In this document: one piece after another, positions 48,969 through 56,477 of the stretch
Numbering within the stretch: position 1 is the stretch's first letter
Layout: each line of letters opens with the position of its first letter
IMG/VR virus record: IMGVR_UViG_3300009154_000033
Span: 49,695 to 113,694 of that record
Strand: one strand, 5' to 3'
DNA length: 64,000 nt
Origin: a virus
Notes under the pieces: model-generated
The model's database searches: none
Seen by the model: only the letters and a program-made list of their open reading frames with translations
Told to the model about the DNA's origin: nothing
Translations under genes and position numbers: made by a program

Positions 48969-49667
48969 CTAGTTTACTATATAAACAGTCTCTTTGTGAT
49001 GCTTAAGTTTTACTGTAGGGTCTATGTATATTTTATACCCATTTCTTCTAGCATTCATACACCAAGAGTAATCTTCTCCTACATAAGTTTCAAGTTCAGA
49101 GTTGTCCCAGCTCAAGTACTCAACTCTAAACCAAGGACGATCCATACTTTCAAAAACTCCACTTTTCATAGTAATAAATCCGAATCCAACCCCAAAGACT
49201 TCAATTGGATCTACTTTACCAAAAAAAGCAAACTCATGTAAATTTGTAGTAGGTCTTTCAATCCCACGAGAATAGTAGTCTTGATTGAAATTTGAAACAT
49301 TAACAATGCCATCACCGGTCAGTGCAGTGATTCCAGAGATTACATCAAAATCCGATTCATATAGCTTTTTAAAATTTTCAACTTCCCACTCGATATCAGA
49401 GTCAATCCAGAAGATTTTGTCGTAAGTATATTGTTTAGATCCAACAACTCCGTATTCCGAACTTAAAGCACTGTTTTTATCAAAATCAGGCCCCCTATCC
49501 AAAGCCGTTACTTCTCTAGTTAAAGGAATAAAAGATCCACTCATTGTTAAAAACCTGTATGTCAATCCAACAGACTCTAACCATGTAATAGTTTTAATCA
49601 AGCTTTTAACATAAGAAGCGTGCATCTGCTTTCCAGGAGTTGCAATCAAAACGTTGTAGTGCTCCAT
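48969..49667 (-). CDS. GT-A glycosyltransferase
   Basis: 232 aa. VLIATPGKQMHASYVKSLIK, YDKIFWIDSDIEWEVENFKK (DSD metal motif), VFGVGFGFITMKSGVF and GEDYSWCMNARRNGYKI mark a GT-A transferase of the Anp1-like or phage type. Cytoplasmic. Strong AAGGAG ribosome site. Confidence 0.8.
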   Translation of the reverse strand: MEHYNVLIATPGKQMHASYVKSLIKTITWLESVGLTYRFLTMSGSFIPLTREVTALDRGPDFDKNSALSSEYGVVGSKQYTYDKIFWIDSDIEWEVENFKKLYESDFDVISGITALTGDGIVNVSNFNQDYYSRGIERPTTNLHEFAFFGKVDPIEVFGVGFGFITMKSGVFESMDRPWFRVEYLSWDNSELETYVGEDYSWCMNARRNGYKIYIDPTVKLKHHKETVYIVN

Positions 49668-49679
49668 CAGATCTTCTCC

Positions 49680-49889
49680 TTACCTGTCTTCATACCATTC
49701 CGTATCCATTTTTGTTTGGCTACCAAATGACACTGCAAACATAAGTAAGGTTACAAACACAACAAACGGTTGAAAGTACCACCAGTTCCATCCAGTACCA
49801 AATGACACAATACTTGAGATTGTCTCGTGGTATCCAAACCAGAACAAAAAGGCAATCAAAGCATCTTTATTTATTTTTCCCATGTACAT
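49680..49889 (-). CDS. Small membrane protein
   Basis: 69 aa with two hydrophobic segments (ALIAFLFWFGYHETISSIVS; WYFQPFVVFVTLLMFAVSFG). Its start lies inside the 3' end of the upstream micro-gene. Function unknown. Confidence 0.6.
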   Translation of the reverse strand: MYMGKINKDALIAFLFWFGYHETISSIVSFGTGWNWWYFQPFVVFVTLLMFAVSFGSQTKMDTEWYEDR

Positions 49890-50008
49890 ACGCTTCCTGA
49901 GTGAGGCCCACTCAAATCTTGATACTCAACAACACTACATTTATAGTGCTGAAACGTGTATAGTAATCCCATAATACCTATAAACACTGCCAAGGTAGTT
50001 AACATCAT
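49871..50008 (-). CDS. Single-pass membrane micro-protein
   Basis: 45 aa: MMLTTLAVFIGIMGLLYTFQ, then a short outside-type tail with two Cys. Overlaps the next gene by 19 bases. Moderate support. Confidence 0.45.
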   Translation of the reverse strand: MMLTTLAVFIGIMGLLYTFQHYKCSVVEYQDLSGPHSGSVCTWEK

Positions 50009-50018
50009 CTTAGCTTCA

Positions 50019-50213
50019 CTACTCACCGTCATGCACCTCACACATTCTTATTGCAACATCTTCCCCAGCATCTTGATACTGCTCCCAGCATGACATAGGG
50101 GCGGGCACGTTTTCCTTTTTGATTAGGAAATAGCCGTAAACTAGAGAACCAAGCATTGCAGCAAAAATTAGCATAAAGGCAGTAATTTCTTTTTTAGTTA
50201 GCTTTTCATTCAT
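50019..50213 (-). CDS. Single-pass membrane protein
   Basis: 64 aa from MNEKLTKKEITAFMLIFAAM; its ribosome site GAGGAG lies inside the last codons (RGESNE) of the upstream gene. One transmembrane helix, then a Cys-containing tail. Confidence 0.55.
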   Translation of the reverse strand: MNEKLTKKEITAFMLIFAAMLGSLVYGYFLIKKENVPAPMSCWEQYQDAGEDVAIRMCEVHDGE

Positions 50214-50409
50214 TAGATTCTCCTCTAATAAGTTCAACAGCCTCGCAAAAACAATAGCCAAGTTTATTATGTCCACCATCCAGAGCGCATTCACTGTTCT
50301 CTATTAGCAGGTTTATGATGCGTGCTTCAGCATCTTCAAACCCCCAGTCATAACACTGGCGTTCAAGCTTACTCATGGTATTACGAGCAGCACTATTTGG
50401 TTTACTCAT
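50206..50409 (-). CDS. Small helical paralog 1 (ends RGESNE)
   Basis: 67 aa from MSKPNSAARNTMSKLERQCY. Shares with its neighbours the helical core ARIINLLIEN, the pattern EAVELIRGESNE and the coupled-start arrangement. Function unknown. Confidence 0.55.
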   Translation of the reverse strand: MSKPNSAARNTMSKLERQCYDWGFEDAEARIINLLIENSECALDGGHNKLGYCFCEAVELIRGESNE

Positions 50410-50599
50410 TCGTTTCCCCCTTAATAAGAGCAATTGCTTCATCTACATTAATCATTGTTGCTTCGCCATATTCAAGAGTCATTTTTTCTGACCAAAACTC
50501 TTTGAGTTCCTCTAGCAATTTGATAATGCGTTCTTGCTCACGCTCTACAGCACGGGCTCTACCTCTTAGGGATTCATCTAATGTAATCCATTTACTCAT
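50402..50599 (-). CDS. Small helical paralog 2 (ends KGETNE)
   Basis: 65 aa: AVEREQERIIKLLEELKEFW, then VDEAIALIKGETNE. The last six codons contain the next gene's ribosome site and start. Confidence 0.55.
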   Translation of the reverse strand: MSKWITLDESLRGRARAVEREQERIIKLLEELKEFWSEKMTLEYGEATMINVDEAIALIKGETNE

Positions 50600-50774
50600 T
50601 CGTTTCTCCTTTGATCAGAGCAATAAGCTCTTCCATTTCCATGATTCCATCAATGTAGTGCTTAGCAGTGTAAGCCTTGTGGCGATCCTTTAGCAAGTTA
50701 ATAATACGCTCTTGCTCCGCAGCTTCACCTGCCTCAAAGCCAAGAGCTAATGCTCTAGCGTTGTCTTCATTCAT
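50592..50774 (-). CDS. Small helical paralog 3 (ends KGETNE)
   Basis: 60 aa from MNEDNARALALGFEAGEAAE; AEQERIINLLKDRHK and MEELIALIKGETNE. The longer frame upstream overlaps the HNH gene and is rejected because AAAGGA marks this ATG. Confidence 0.55.
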   Translation of the reverse strand: MNEDNARALALGFEAGEAAEQERIINLLKDRHKAYTAKHYIDGIMEMEELIALIKGETNE

Positions 50775-51162
50775 TCGTAGATCCTTTACGTCTAGCTCTA
50801 GCAATTCTTGAACGTTCAGCATTGGCAGCACGGCAGTCTGTACATCTACAGCCCTCTTTATATTTTGCATAAATTCCATGAGCATTATCTATACGTCGTT
50901 CGTCACTAGTTTTTTTCTTGTGGCAACCATAGCACAATACCTGGCAATTAGCCAACTCTTTTTCTTGTATCTCAGAGGTACGGGACCATATGCTAGTCGG
51001 GTTCATAGTCTTTAGACTTCTGTCTATATGATCGACTTCTAAAGAATTGACTGACCCACACTTCTCACAGCGCCCGCCACGAGAAACTATGAATGCATTT
51101 CGGTTAGCTTTAAGCCACTCAACCTGATACTTACGTTGTCTATCTTTATCTTTATAAGGCAT
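50767..51162 (-). CDS. HNH endonuclease
   Basis: 131 aa from MPYKDKDRQRKYQVEWLKAN. CEKCGSVNSLEVDHID, then NCQVLCYGCHKKKTS form the ββα-metal HNH site with two CxxC pairs. The C-terminal CRCTDCRAANAERSRIARAR is a basic Cys extension seen in actinophage HNH proteins. It ends in KGSTNE like the paralogs downstream. Could be a free-standing homing or packaging-related nuclease. Confidence 0.8.
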   Translation of the reverse strand: MPYKDKDRQRKYQVEWLKANRNAFIVSRGGRCEKCGSVNSLEVDHIDRSLKTMNPTSIWSRTSEIQEKELANCQVLCYGCHKKKTSDERRIDNAHGIYAKYKEGCRCTDCRAANAERSRIARARRKGSTNE

Positions 51163-51379
51163 CTTTCTCAATCAGTTCTATATGTTGACGAACAGCCCTG
51201 CAATTTGCATGGGTTCGCATTATCTTTGCTTCCCTACAGTATGCATGATTACATGTAAGGCTGTCAAGTAGTTCAATTATTCTGACACGTTCCTCACGTC
51301 GACCAACTTCTTCTCCGGCCATCCAAATGATTCTAGCTTCTTCATCATCCATTAGAGGTTCTTTTCTAAATCTTTCCAA
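51152..51379 (-). CDS. Small helical Cys-containing protein
   Basis: About 67-75 aa (the first ATG-type start with support is MDDEEARIIWMAGEEV, residue 10). EERVRIIELLDSL is the same core as the paralogs downstream; CNHAYC and CRAV may bind metal. Confidence 0.5.
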   Translation of the reverse strand: MERFRKEPLMDDEEARIIWMAGEEVGRREERVRIIELLDSLTCNHAYCREAKIMRTHANCRAVRQHIELIEKDAL

Positions 51380-52269
51380 TTCTCTACAAAAACATCCCAG
51401 GAGTATTTCTCATTGACAGTGGTGCTCTGATCACCAAAACTATGTTGACCATTCTTAATTGTAAGAATAGCCTCAGTTAGAGCTTTAGCATAAGAAGTAG
51501 CACTTAAAACATTATAAGGAACCTCAACACCATACCCTAAAGAGACTTCAGATAAAGCACCATAGCCAGAATACACAGACAGTAATCCTGCAGACATAGC
51601 TTCTACTTGAACTAGACAAAAAGCTTCTTCTACTGTAGATGGATAAGCATGGATATGGGACTCACTCATAATCTTATGGACAGTTTTCCTAGGAGTTTTC
51701 CCCCAAAAAGTGACTCTAGGATCATCTGGATAATCATCAAACATGTGCTCTAGATCTTCTGGATAGTAGTCATTAAAGATGTTCAACTCAAAGTCTTCAT
51801 CTACATACTTCAAAGATTTCAATAAGAGGCCCATACCTCTAGAACTATGAGAGGCGTGTACTATTTTTACCTTCTGGACGTCGACGAACTTTTGCGGATT
51901 AAAAGCTATAGGATCAAACGCATTAGGGATAACCACAAACCTATCCTCCGGAACCTTATTAAAGTCTTGCATCAGAGTTTTTTTATGGAATTCGGAAATA
52001 CCTATAATACGCACAATATTCTTAGATATTTCAGGGCTATTAAAAGTCTCAAGAGCCCACTTTTTTATGCTAGTAGTGTACATAGCATTATGAGCCCATA
52101 TGATTATTTTCTTGTCTAGATAGAAGTCTTTATCCCAACTTAGAACTTTCCCGGGGATAATAATGCATACATGATCCTGTAGCTTGGGAACGTTAAATGC
52201 CACCCTTTCGTGGAAATTCAGAGCCATATATTCAGTACCACCGGTAAACTGGAGGTTATACTCAAACAT
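51352..52269 (-). CDS. GT-B (GT4) glycosyltransferase
   Basis: 305 aa from MFEYNLQFTGGTEYMALNFH. Donor-binding half: VVIPNAFDPIAF, KIVHASHSSRGMGLLLKSLK, VTFWGKTPRKTVHKIM, HIHAYPSTVEEAFCLVQVEA (the EAFxLxxxEA signature), MSAGLLSVYSGYGALSEV. These define GT4. The acceptor half is short. Joins the dehydrogenase and two GT-A enzymes in the glycan locus. Confidence 0.85.
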   Translation of the reverse strand: MFEYNLQFTGGTEYMALNFHERVAFNVPKLQDHVCIIIPGKVLSWDKDFYLDKKIIIWAHNAMYTTSIKKWALETFNSPEISKNIVRIIGISEFHKKTLMQDFNKVPEDRFVVIPNAFDPIAFNPQKFVDVQKVKIVHASHSSRGMGLLLKSLKYVDEDFELNIFNDYYPEDLEHMFDDYPDDPRVTFWGKTPRKTVHKIMSESHIHAYPSTVEEAFCLVQVEAMSAGLLSVYSGYGALSEVSLGYGVEVPYNVLSATSYAKALTEAILTIKNGQHSFGDQSTTVNEKYSWDVFVENWKDLEKNL

Positions 52270-52387
52270 TATCTTTTTTCTTTTCTTTTGCATTGGCTCT
52301 CTTAGCCTGTTCATGTAGTCTTTTTTTCTGCATTTGACGATCAAATCTGATCTCTTTTATAAGCTTTTTGTATTCTTTGTTTGTCAT
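52262..52387 (-). CDS. Small Lys-rich protein
   Basis: 41 aa (MTNKEYKKLIKEIRFDRQMQ ...), strongly basic helix. Its end overlaps the glycosyltransferase start by eight bases. A longer frame in the same register overlaps the metallopeptidase gene and is less likely. Confidence 0.35.
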   Translation of the reverse strand: MTNKEYKKLIKEIRFDRQMQKKRLHEQAKRANAKEKKKDNV

Positions 52388-52425
52388 ATTTGTCTTCTTT
52401 TCTTCTGGACGTCGACGCTTTTTAA

Positions 52426-52773
52426 TCACTCTTCCGATACAAGCCATTGTATTAGCTCCGGGTTGTCTCGCATAACCATGATCAATGAGTTCTCCCAAAC
52501 ACCAATAAAGTAATGCTCCCAAGTTTCAAAATCATCTGACTTCTTAGGTTTGACAGAGTTATCAAAAACCATTCTAGCAGCATGAAGTACCTCATGCATA
52601 ACAGTTACTTTCTTTTTAGTCAGGTGCATCCCGGACTCTATTACGATTAAGTTCTGAGTCTCAAGTGTGTAGCCATAGCTACCATCACTCAGCATCCCAT
52701 CTTCCTTCTGAGTACGCTCAATAATCTCGAAGACTTGTACTCCGATCTTCACTGACTTAAGGACGTCGACCAT
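52426..52773 (-). CDS. Small HExxH zinc metallopeptidase-like protein
   Basis: 115 aa. KKVTVMHEVLHAARMVF holds the HExxH zinc motif; the rest (VKIGVQVFEIIERTQKEDGM; TWEHYFIGVWENSLIMVMRD) fits small phage metallopeptidases of the ImmA/SprT-like kind. Target unknown. Ribosome site GGAGG. Confidence 0.7.
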   Translation of the reverse strand: MVDVLKSVKIGVQVFEIIERTQKEDGMLSDGSYGYTLETQNLIVIESGMHLTKKKVTVMHEVLHAARMVFDNSVKPKKSDDFETWEHYFIGVWENSLIMVMRDNPELIQWLVSEE

Positions 52774-52978
52774 TTTTTACCTCCAGGTCTAGTATACAAC
52801 AGGCCCTAAAATTAACTTCCCACCAAACTTCGAACAGATGTACGAATATCTATAATATAGAAGTTATATAATATAAGGTATCACTTTTGTACAGAGGCTT
52901 TTTAAACCTTGCCATGTAAACTTAAACTTAAGTTTATACAGCTAAATCGCTTGTATCTAGAGGGTTTACACTATATCT

Positions 52979-54064
52979 ATGGAAGAAAACCTTGTACCCG
53001 AAGAACGCGATCTAGCTAACGCTTTGCGCGTCATTGTCAAGAAGCATGGCAAGTTTAATGCTGATAACACCGGCGTTTGGGCTGGCTATGACTCTGCCGA
53101 GAAGAATGCAGAGAACGCTTCCATAGGAGTAAAGTGCGGAAACTGCGTATTCTGGAACGCTCCAAATGGTTGCGAGATCATTGCTGCTGAGACTGAAGAA
53201 GGCGGCCTATGTCGCTTCGCGGTTCTTCCAGACGGTGCTGTAACAGCAACAGCTGGATCTAAGCCAGCTCCAAAGAAAGATCAAATTAAGGGCTCAGATA
53301 AGAACAAAGAGGGCTCTGCCTCAGATGGCAAGGGCGTAACCTTTACAGCCGAGATCACTAAAGCTCTTGAAAAGAAGGTTTCTGAACATAATGAGAAGGC
53401 ACCTAATGGCCGAAAGGTTACACTAGGCAAACTTAAAGCTGTTTACAGACGAGGAGCTGGAGCTTTCTCAACTTCCCACAGAGCAGATCAAAATCGCAAC
53501 TCATGGGCGATGGCTCGCGTTAACGCATTTCTAAAGCTAGTTAAGTCAGGTAAGCCTAACAACCCTAAGTACGTTCAAGACAACGATCTTCTTCCAAAGA
53601 TGCATCCAAGAAGCAATGAAGCCTCTACCATTCAACCTCTACTTGCTTCTCTAGTTGCAGCTTTAGATGATAACTCTTGCCCCCCAGCTACACAGGATAT
53701 TGGAGTTAATCTTGCTAACCGAGAGAAAGCTATTGAAACTGCTGGCTATGGTCCACTAAATCCTAAAGAACCAAACAACGAGTTCTGGAAAGAGAAGGCA
53801 GATCGTTGGTCAGTTACAGTTGATGAAGCCAAAAAGAGCCGTTGCGGAACTTGCGTAATGTTTATTCGCACACCAAAGATGTTGGACTGTATTGAAGGTG
53901 GTATTGCTGCTGGAGATTCAGGATCGCAAAACGCATGGGATGCTATCGATCAAGCAGAGCTAGGTTACTGTGAGGCATTTGACTTTAAGTGTGCAGCTAG
54001 TAGAACTTGCAACGCATGGGTTGTTGGTGGACCTATTACTGAAGAAAAGTCTACTCCTCAGTAG
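52979..54064 (+). CDS. DLLP-domain protein with two Cys clusters
   Basis: 361 aa. Residues 50-85 have CGNCVFWNAPNGCEII and GGLCRF; residues 120-215 carry the DLLP domain (LKAVYRRGAGAF, WAMARVNAFLKLVKSGKPNN, YVQDNDLLPKMHPRS), the same as in the Dps fusion; residues 285-350 have CGTCVMFIRTPKMLDC, GYCEAF and CAASRTC. The flanking C..C...C...C spacing resembles HiPIP-type iron-sulphur modules. Alone on the plus strand, leaderless: TACACT (52967-52972) is six bases before ATG. Possibly a virion protein, by link to the head module. Confidence 0.65.
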   Translation: MEENLVPEERDLANALRVIVKKHGKFNADNTGVWAGYDSAEKNAENASIGVKCGNCVFWNAPNGCEIIAAETEEGGLCRFAVLPDGAVTATAGSKPAPKKDQIKGSDKNKEGSASDGKGVTFTAEITKALEKKVSEHNEKAPNGRKVTLGKLKAVYRRGAGAFSTSHRADQNRNSWAMARVNAFLKLVKSGKPNNPKYVQDNDLLPKMHPRSNEASTIQPLLASLVAALDDNSCPPATQDIGVNLANREKAIETAGYGPLNPKEPNNEFWKEKADRWSVTVDEAKKSRCGTCVMFIRTPKMLDCIEGGIAAGDSGSQNAWDAIDQAELGYCEAFDFKCAASRTCNAWVVGGPITEEKSTPQ

Positions 54065-54239
54065 GGTCTAAAGACTTAATAAATTCAATTATGTGCTCAC
54101 TTCTAAAATGATCTCTGTACATAGTAAAGTCATCATCGAACTCTACGCCAGTTCGATTTTCTTCGATCCAGTCTAGAATCTTTTTACAGGTTTCATTGAT
54201 ACCATCTTTTTTACCGTAGTCATAAGCTTCAATGCCCAT
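54051..54239 (-). CDS. Small hypothetical protein
   Basis: 62 aa from MGIEAYDYGKKDGINETCKK, GGAGG just upstream. Ends convergently, overlapping the DLLP gene by 14 bases. The pattern KKILDWIEEN ... EHIIEFIKSL resembles the small paralogs at 50-51 kb. Confidence 0.55.
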   Translation of the reverse strand: MGIEAYDYGKKDGINETCKKILDWIEENRTGVEFDDDFTMYRDHFRSEHIIEFIKSLDPTEE

Positions 54240-54349
54240 ACAGACCTCCAAGATCTTTACTAGTACTTTCGCAGACTGCGCTGGTCTCGAACCAACCACC
54301 ATCCGAACTTCTATCATCGATAGAAGGACATACTCCCGAAGGAGATTAG

Positions 54350-54445
54350 ATGGGCATCCCCATTCAGCCTCACTGGAACCTCATACACCAACCATCCAGC
54401 GCGATCAAGTTTCAGTCAAAGATCCGTTTGCAACCAAATCAATAA
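54350..54445 (+). CDS. Possible micro-gene behind a hairpin
   Basis: 31 aa (MGIPIQPHWNLIHQPSSAIK ...) with a strong GAAGGAGATTAG-ATG site. The GGAG is in a CTCC-CGAA-GGAG hairpin, and an 8-bp hairpin CTTCTATC/GATAGAAG lies just upstream. Weakly supported. Confidence 0.25.
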   Translation: MGIPIQPHWNLIHQPSSAIKFQSKIRLQPNQ

Positions 54446-54491
54446 CCTCTGCTACTGCCTATTAGATTTTACCTAATATCAGGGTAGTTCT

Positions 54492-54833
54492 TTATACTAT
54501 ATCAAAACTCGATTGAGGTTCAAGTTTTTTCCATATTAAATTATCAATTTCTTCATTCTTAAAAAGAAGATCTAAAGCTTCCTTTTCAGGATGCGAAGCT
54601 ATCAAACTATAATATTCTTTTTTAAAATCATCTGATTGATTTGCAGAAGACCTAACTGTATTGTAGGTATGATGAAAATGAAGCTGAAGATCATTAAACT
54701 TCATCCAAAGTTCTAGAGCATACCTAACAGCATCACGCTGCGCATCAATAGATTCTGTTGAAAACTCTTTTTCTAAGAGATCTTCATCCGTAGAAATAAT
54801 CTCCCAAACTCTGTGCTCAATACTTTTACTCAT
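54492..54833 (-). CDS. Helical hypothetical protein, leaderless
   Basis: 113 aa, all helical: EHRVWEIISTDEDLLEKEFS, ALELWMKFNDLQLHFHHTYN, DDFKKEYYSLIASHPEKEAL. TAGTAT lies six bases before ATG. Function unknown. Confidence 0.6.
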   Translation of the reverse strand: MSKSIEHRVWEIISTDEDLLEKEFSTESIDAQRDAVRYALELWMKFNDLQLHFHHTYNTVRSSANQSDDFKKEYYSLIASHPEKEALDLLFKNEEIDNLIWKKLEPQSSFDIV

Positions 54834-54986
54834 AGAAAAATACTAACATAAAAGTTTGGCGGACCTAGTACTGACTTTCCACAAGTTTGGACCTTGCTTC
54901 CAGATGTTCCCACTCTTTCGAGTCGTCTCAAGTTTTCACTCTGCTGGTTGGTCTTGTGGACTCAGCAGTAAAGAGCCTATAGTTAT

Positions 54987-55184
54987 TTAAGAGTATAAGT
55001 AGTTTACCAGAACCACTGTCCCAACTACTATCAAGCCAAAAAGAGTAAGCCCAACTACTAGAAGTAAACAACTCTTCCATTCATTTTTCCAGCCAAGCCA
55101 ACCAGTCGAATACTTCAACTTCTCCCTATGATGTGAATCGTCTGGAATGGGGTCTGGGTAAGGATTTATGAAGCCACCAGCCAC
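54987..55184 (-). CDS. Single-pass membrane protein
   Basis: 65 aa from GTG with AA-GGAG. A polar Pro-rich N-terminus (INPYPDPIPDDSHHREKLKY), then one helix SCLLLVVGLTLFGLIVVGTV to the end. Looks like a C-tail-anchored protein. Function unknown. Confidence 0.55.
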   Translation of the reverse strand: MAGGFINPYPDPIPDDSHHREKLKYSTGWLGWKNEWKSCLLLVVGLTLFGLIVVGTVVLVNYLYS

Positions 55185-55336
55185 TACTTACTCCTTATCT
55201 AATCCGTGGACTGTGTAGATTTGCACTACCGACTACTACTTATCGAATCGACTCGTAGCACCTTGGCTACGCCAGTCCTTGGAGATTCCGTTGCCTAGGA
55301 CGGGTAGACCGCTTTACGCTCCTTTGTCTACAAGCG

Positions 55337-55637
55337 TGGAGATGCGGGGAATCGAACCCCGGTCCAATTGACATTCAGTTATTCTTCTACAAGCTTAGGT
55401 TTTACCAACCACGGTATTACAGGGCACTACGAGAGGATTTGTTCTACTTATTTAAAACCTGACTGCCCACCTAGAACTAGTGCTTTGTCAGGGGCCTAAG
55501 CGTTGCGATTAAATCACGCGGCTAGAGCGAATGCGGAAGTACGTTCAGCATTTATTGTTTTACCACACTTTAAGAATGCGTGGCCGTTTCTGCTTGCTTC
55601 ACTAACATCAAGACAACTGTCGAAACCAGTCATCCCC
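55337..55637 (-). ncRNA. ssrA: tmRNA
   Basis: The 5' end GGGGATGACTGGTTTCGACA is the canonical tmRNA start, and the 3' end has the T-arm CGGGGTTCGATTCCCCG followed by CATCTCC, which pairs with GGGGATG (one G-U). CCA is not encoded. The tag frame ends NAERTSAFALAA-stop (55514-55558 on the minus strand); the -ALAA end is the usual degradation tag. The resume codon is not certain. It rescues stalled ribosomes and tags the nascent chain. Confidence 0.92.
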
Positions 55638-55644
55638 TTGTTCA

Positions 55645-55779
55645 CTATTTAGTTATATTTACTAGCTTACGTTTAATCTTATCAAAGATCTTAGGACGCT
55701 TTTTAAATGCCTTACCGTTCTGTCTTCCAGAACTTTTTACTTCTGGTACCGGCTTTCCACCAGGTTTACCTTTTGCCAT
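55645..55779 (-). CDS. Small Lys-rich protein between tmRNA and tRNA
   Basis: 44 aa (MAKGKPGGKPVPEVKSSGRQ ... KRKLVNITK), 15 basic residues or so, ribosome site GGAGAATGAC. Could bind RNA; pure context guess. It ends eight bases before the tmRNA. Confidence 0.5.
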   Translation of the reverse strand: MAKGKPGGKPVPEVKSSGRQNGKAFKKRPKIFDKIKRKLVNITK

Positions 55780-55805
55780 GTCATTCTCCTATTGTCGTTA
55801 CTGCG

Positions 55806-55879
55806 TTGCGGGGGCAGGATTTGAACCTACGACCTCTAGCTTATGACGCTAGCGAGCTTCCGAGCTGCTCTACCCCGCG
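55806..55879 (-). tRNA. tRNA-Met (CAT), initiator-like
   Basis: 74 bases. Acceptor CGCGGGG/CCCCGCA pairs except C1xA72; D stem GAGC/GCTC; anticodon arm CTAGC-GTCATAA-GCTAG (CAT); T arm GTAGG-TTCAAAT-CCTGC. The C1xA72 mismatch and A11-T24 are bacterial initiator features; the three G-C pairs usual next to the initiator anticodon loop are not all present (AGC/GCT). CCA not encoded. Confidence 0.88.
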
Positions 55880-55907
55880 GTGTATAAAAATAATAACACA
55901 TTTTAAC

Positions 55908-55937
55908 TTGACATGTCAACCAACACGTGTATATAAT
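55908..55937 (+). promoter_or_regulatory. Strong consensus promoter
   Basis: TTGACA, 18 bases, TATAAT. The -35 is part of the palindrome TTGACATGTCAA, which may be an operator. Reads away from the tRNA toward the HTH gene. Confidence 0.85.
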
Positions 55938-55975
55938 AATTTTATTCGATAATGAATATAAACTAAGGAAGACAA

Positions 55976-56437
55976 ATGACAGAAGAATACGCAGATCTAA
56001 TGCGTCCACTATTACCCCTTGCCCGTAAAGCTTACGGATCAAGAGATACAGTTTCAGTTCAACACGATGCAAGCCGGGAATATACCCGCCTAGCTATTGA
56101 ATACTATTCAAAAGGTGGAAGCCTATTGAAACTAGCAGATGCCCTAGGAGTTACATATGCTGGCCTTCGTAGAAGAATTTTAACCGACGAGATCAGACCA
56201 AAAGACAAAAGAACTCGCAGTAAAGCTACTGCAGAAGAGATTAGCTCAGCAGTCACATCTATTCTTTTTGCTAAAGGATCAGGAGATGTTGAAAACTACC
56301 ACGAAACTATTAGGGTTCAGTATGAAGATAGAGGAATCTCCCTAAGTAAAATTGCTAAAGCCATGGGCCTAAGCTCTGCTAATCCACTTTATTATGCAGT
56401 AGCTAAAACAAAAATAAAACAAAAAGAAATTATCTAA
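55976..56437 (+). CDS. DNA-binding protein with two HTH-like units
   Basis: 153 aa. SKGGSLLKLADALGVTYAGL-RRRI and EDRGISLSKIAKAMGLSSAN each look like a helix-turn-helix; the linker is basic (RPKDKRTRSKATAEE). A regulator driven by the strongest promoter in the window; it could control early or late transcription. Confidence 0.7.
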   Translation: MTEEYADLMRPLLPLARKAYGSRDTVSVQHDASREYTRLAIEYYSKGGSLLKLADALGVTYAGLRRRILTDEIRPKDKRTRSKATAEEISSAVTSILFAKGSGDVENYHETIRVQYEDRGISLSKIAKAMGLSSANPLYYAVAKTKIKQKEII

Positions 56438-56440
56438 CAA

Positions 56441-56471
56441 AAAACCCCCGGCTAAACACCGGGGGCTTTTT
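56441..56471. terminator. Bidirectional Rho-independent terminator
   Basis: AAAAAACCCCCGG-CTAAACA-CCGGGGGCTTTTT between convergent genes. Confidence 0.9.
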
Positions 56472-56477
56472 ATTTAA

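Noticed and set aside
54240-54340. tRNA on the minus strand (T-arm-like GTTGG-TTCGAGA-CCAGC)
   Set aside because: No matching 5' acceptor strand or anticodon arm; the sequence where the anticodon should be is an 8-bp hairpin with a three-base loop.
55200-55330. Second tRNA next to the tmRNA
   Set aside because: Contains hairpins (CGTAGC/GCTACG) but no cloverleaf; could be a terminator or processing hairpin.
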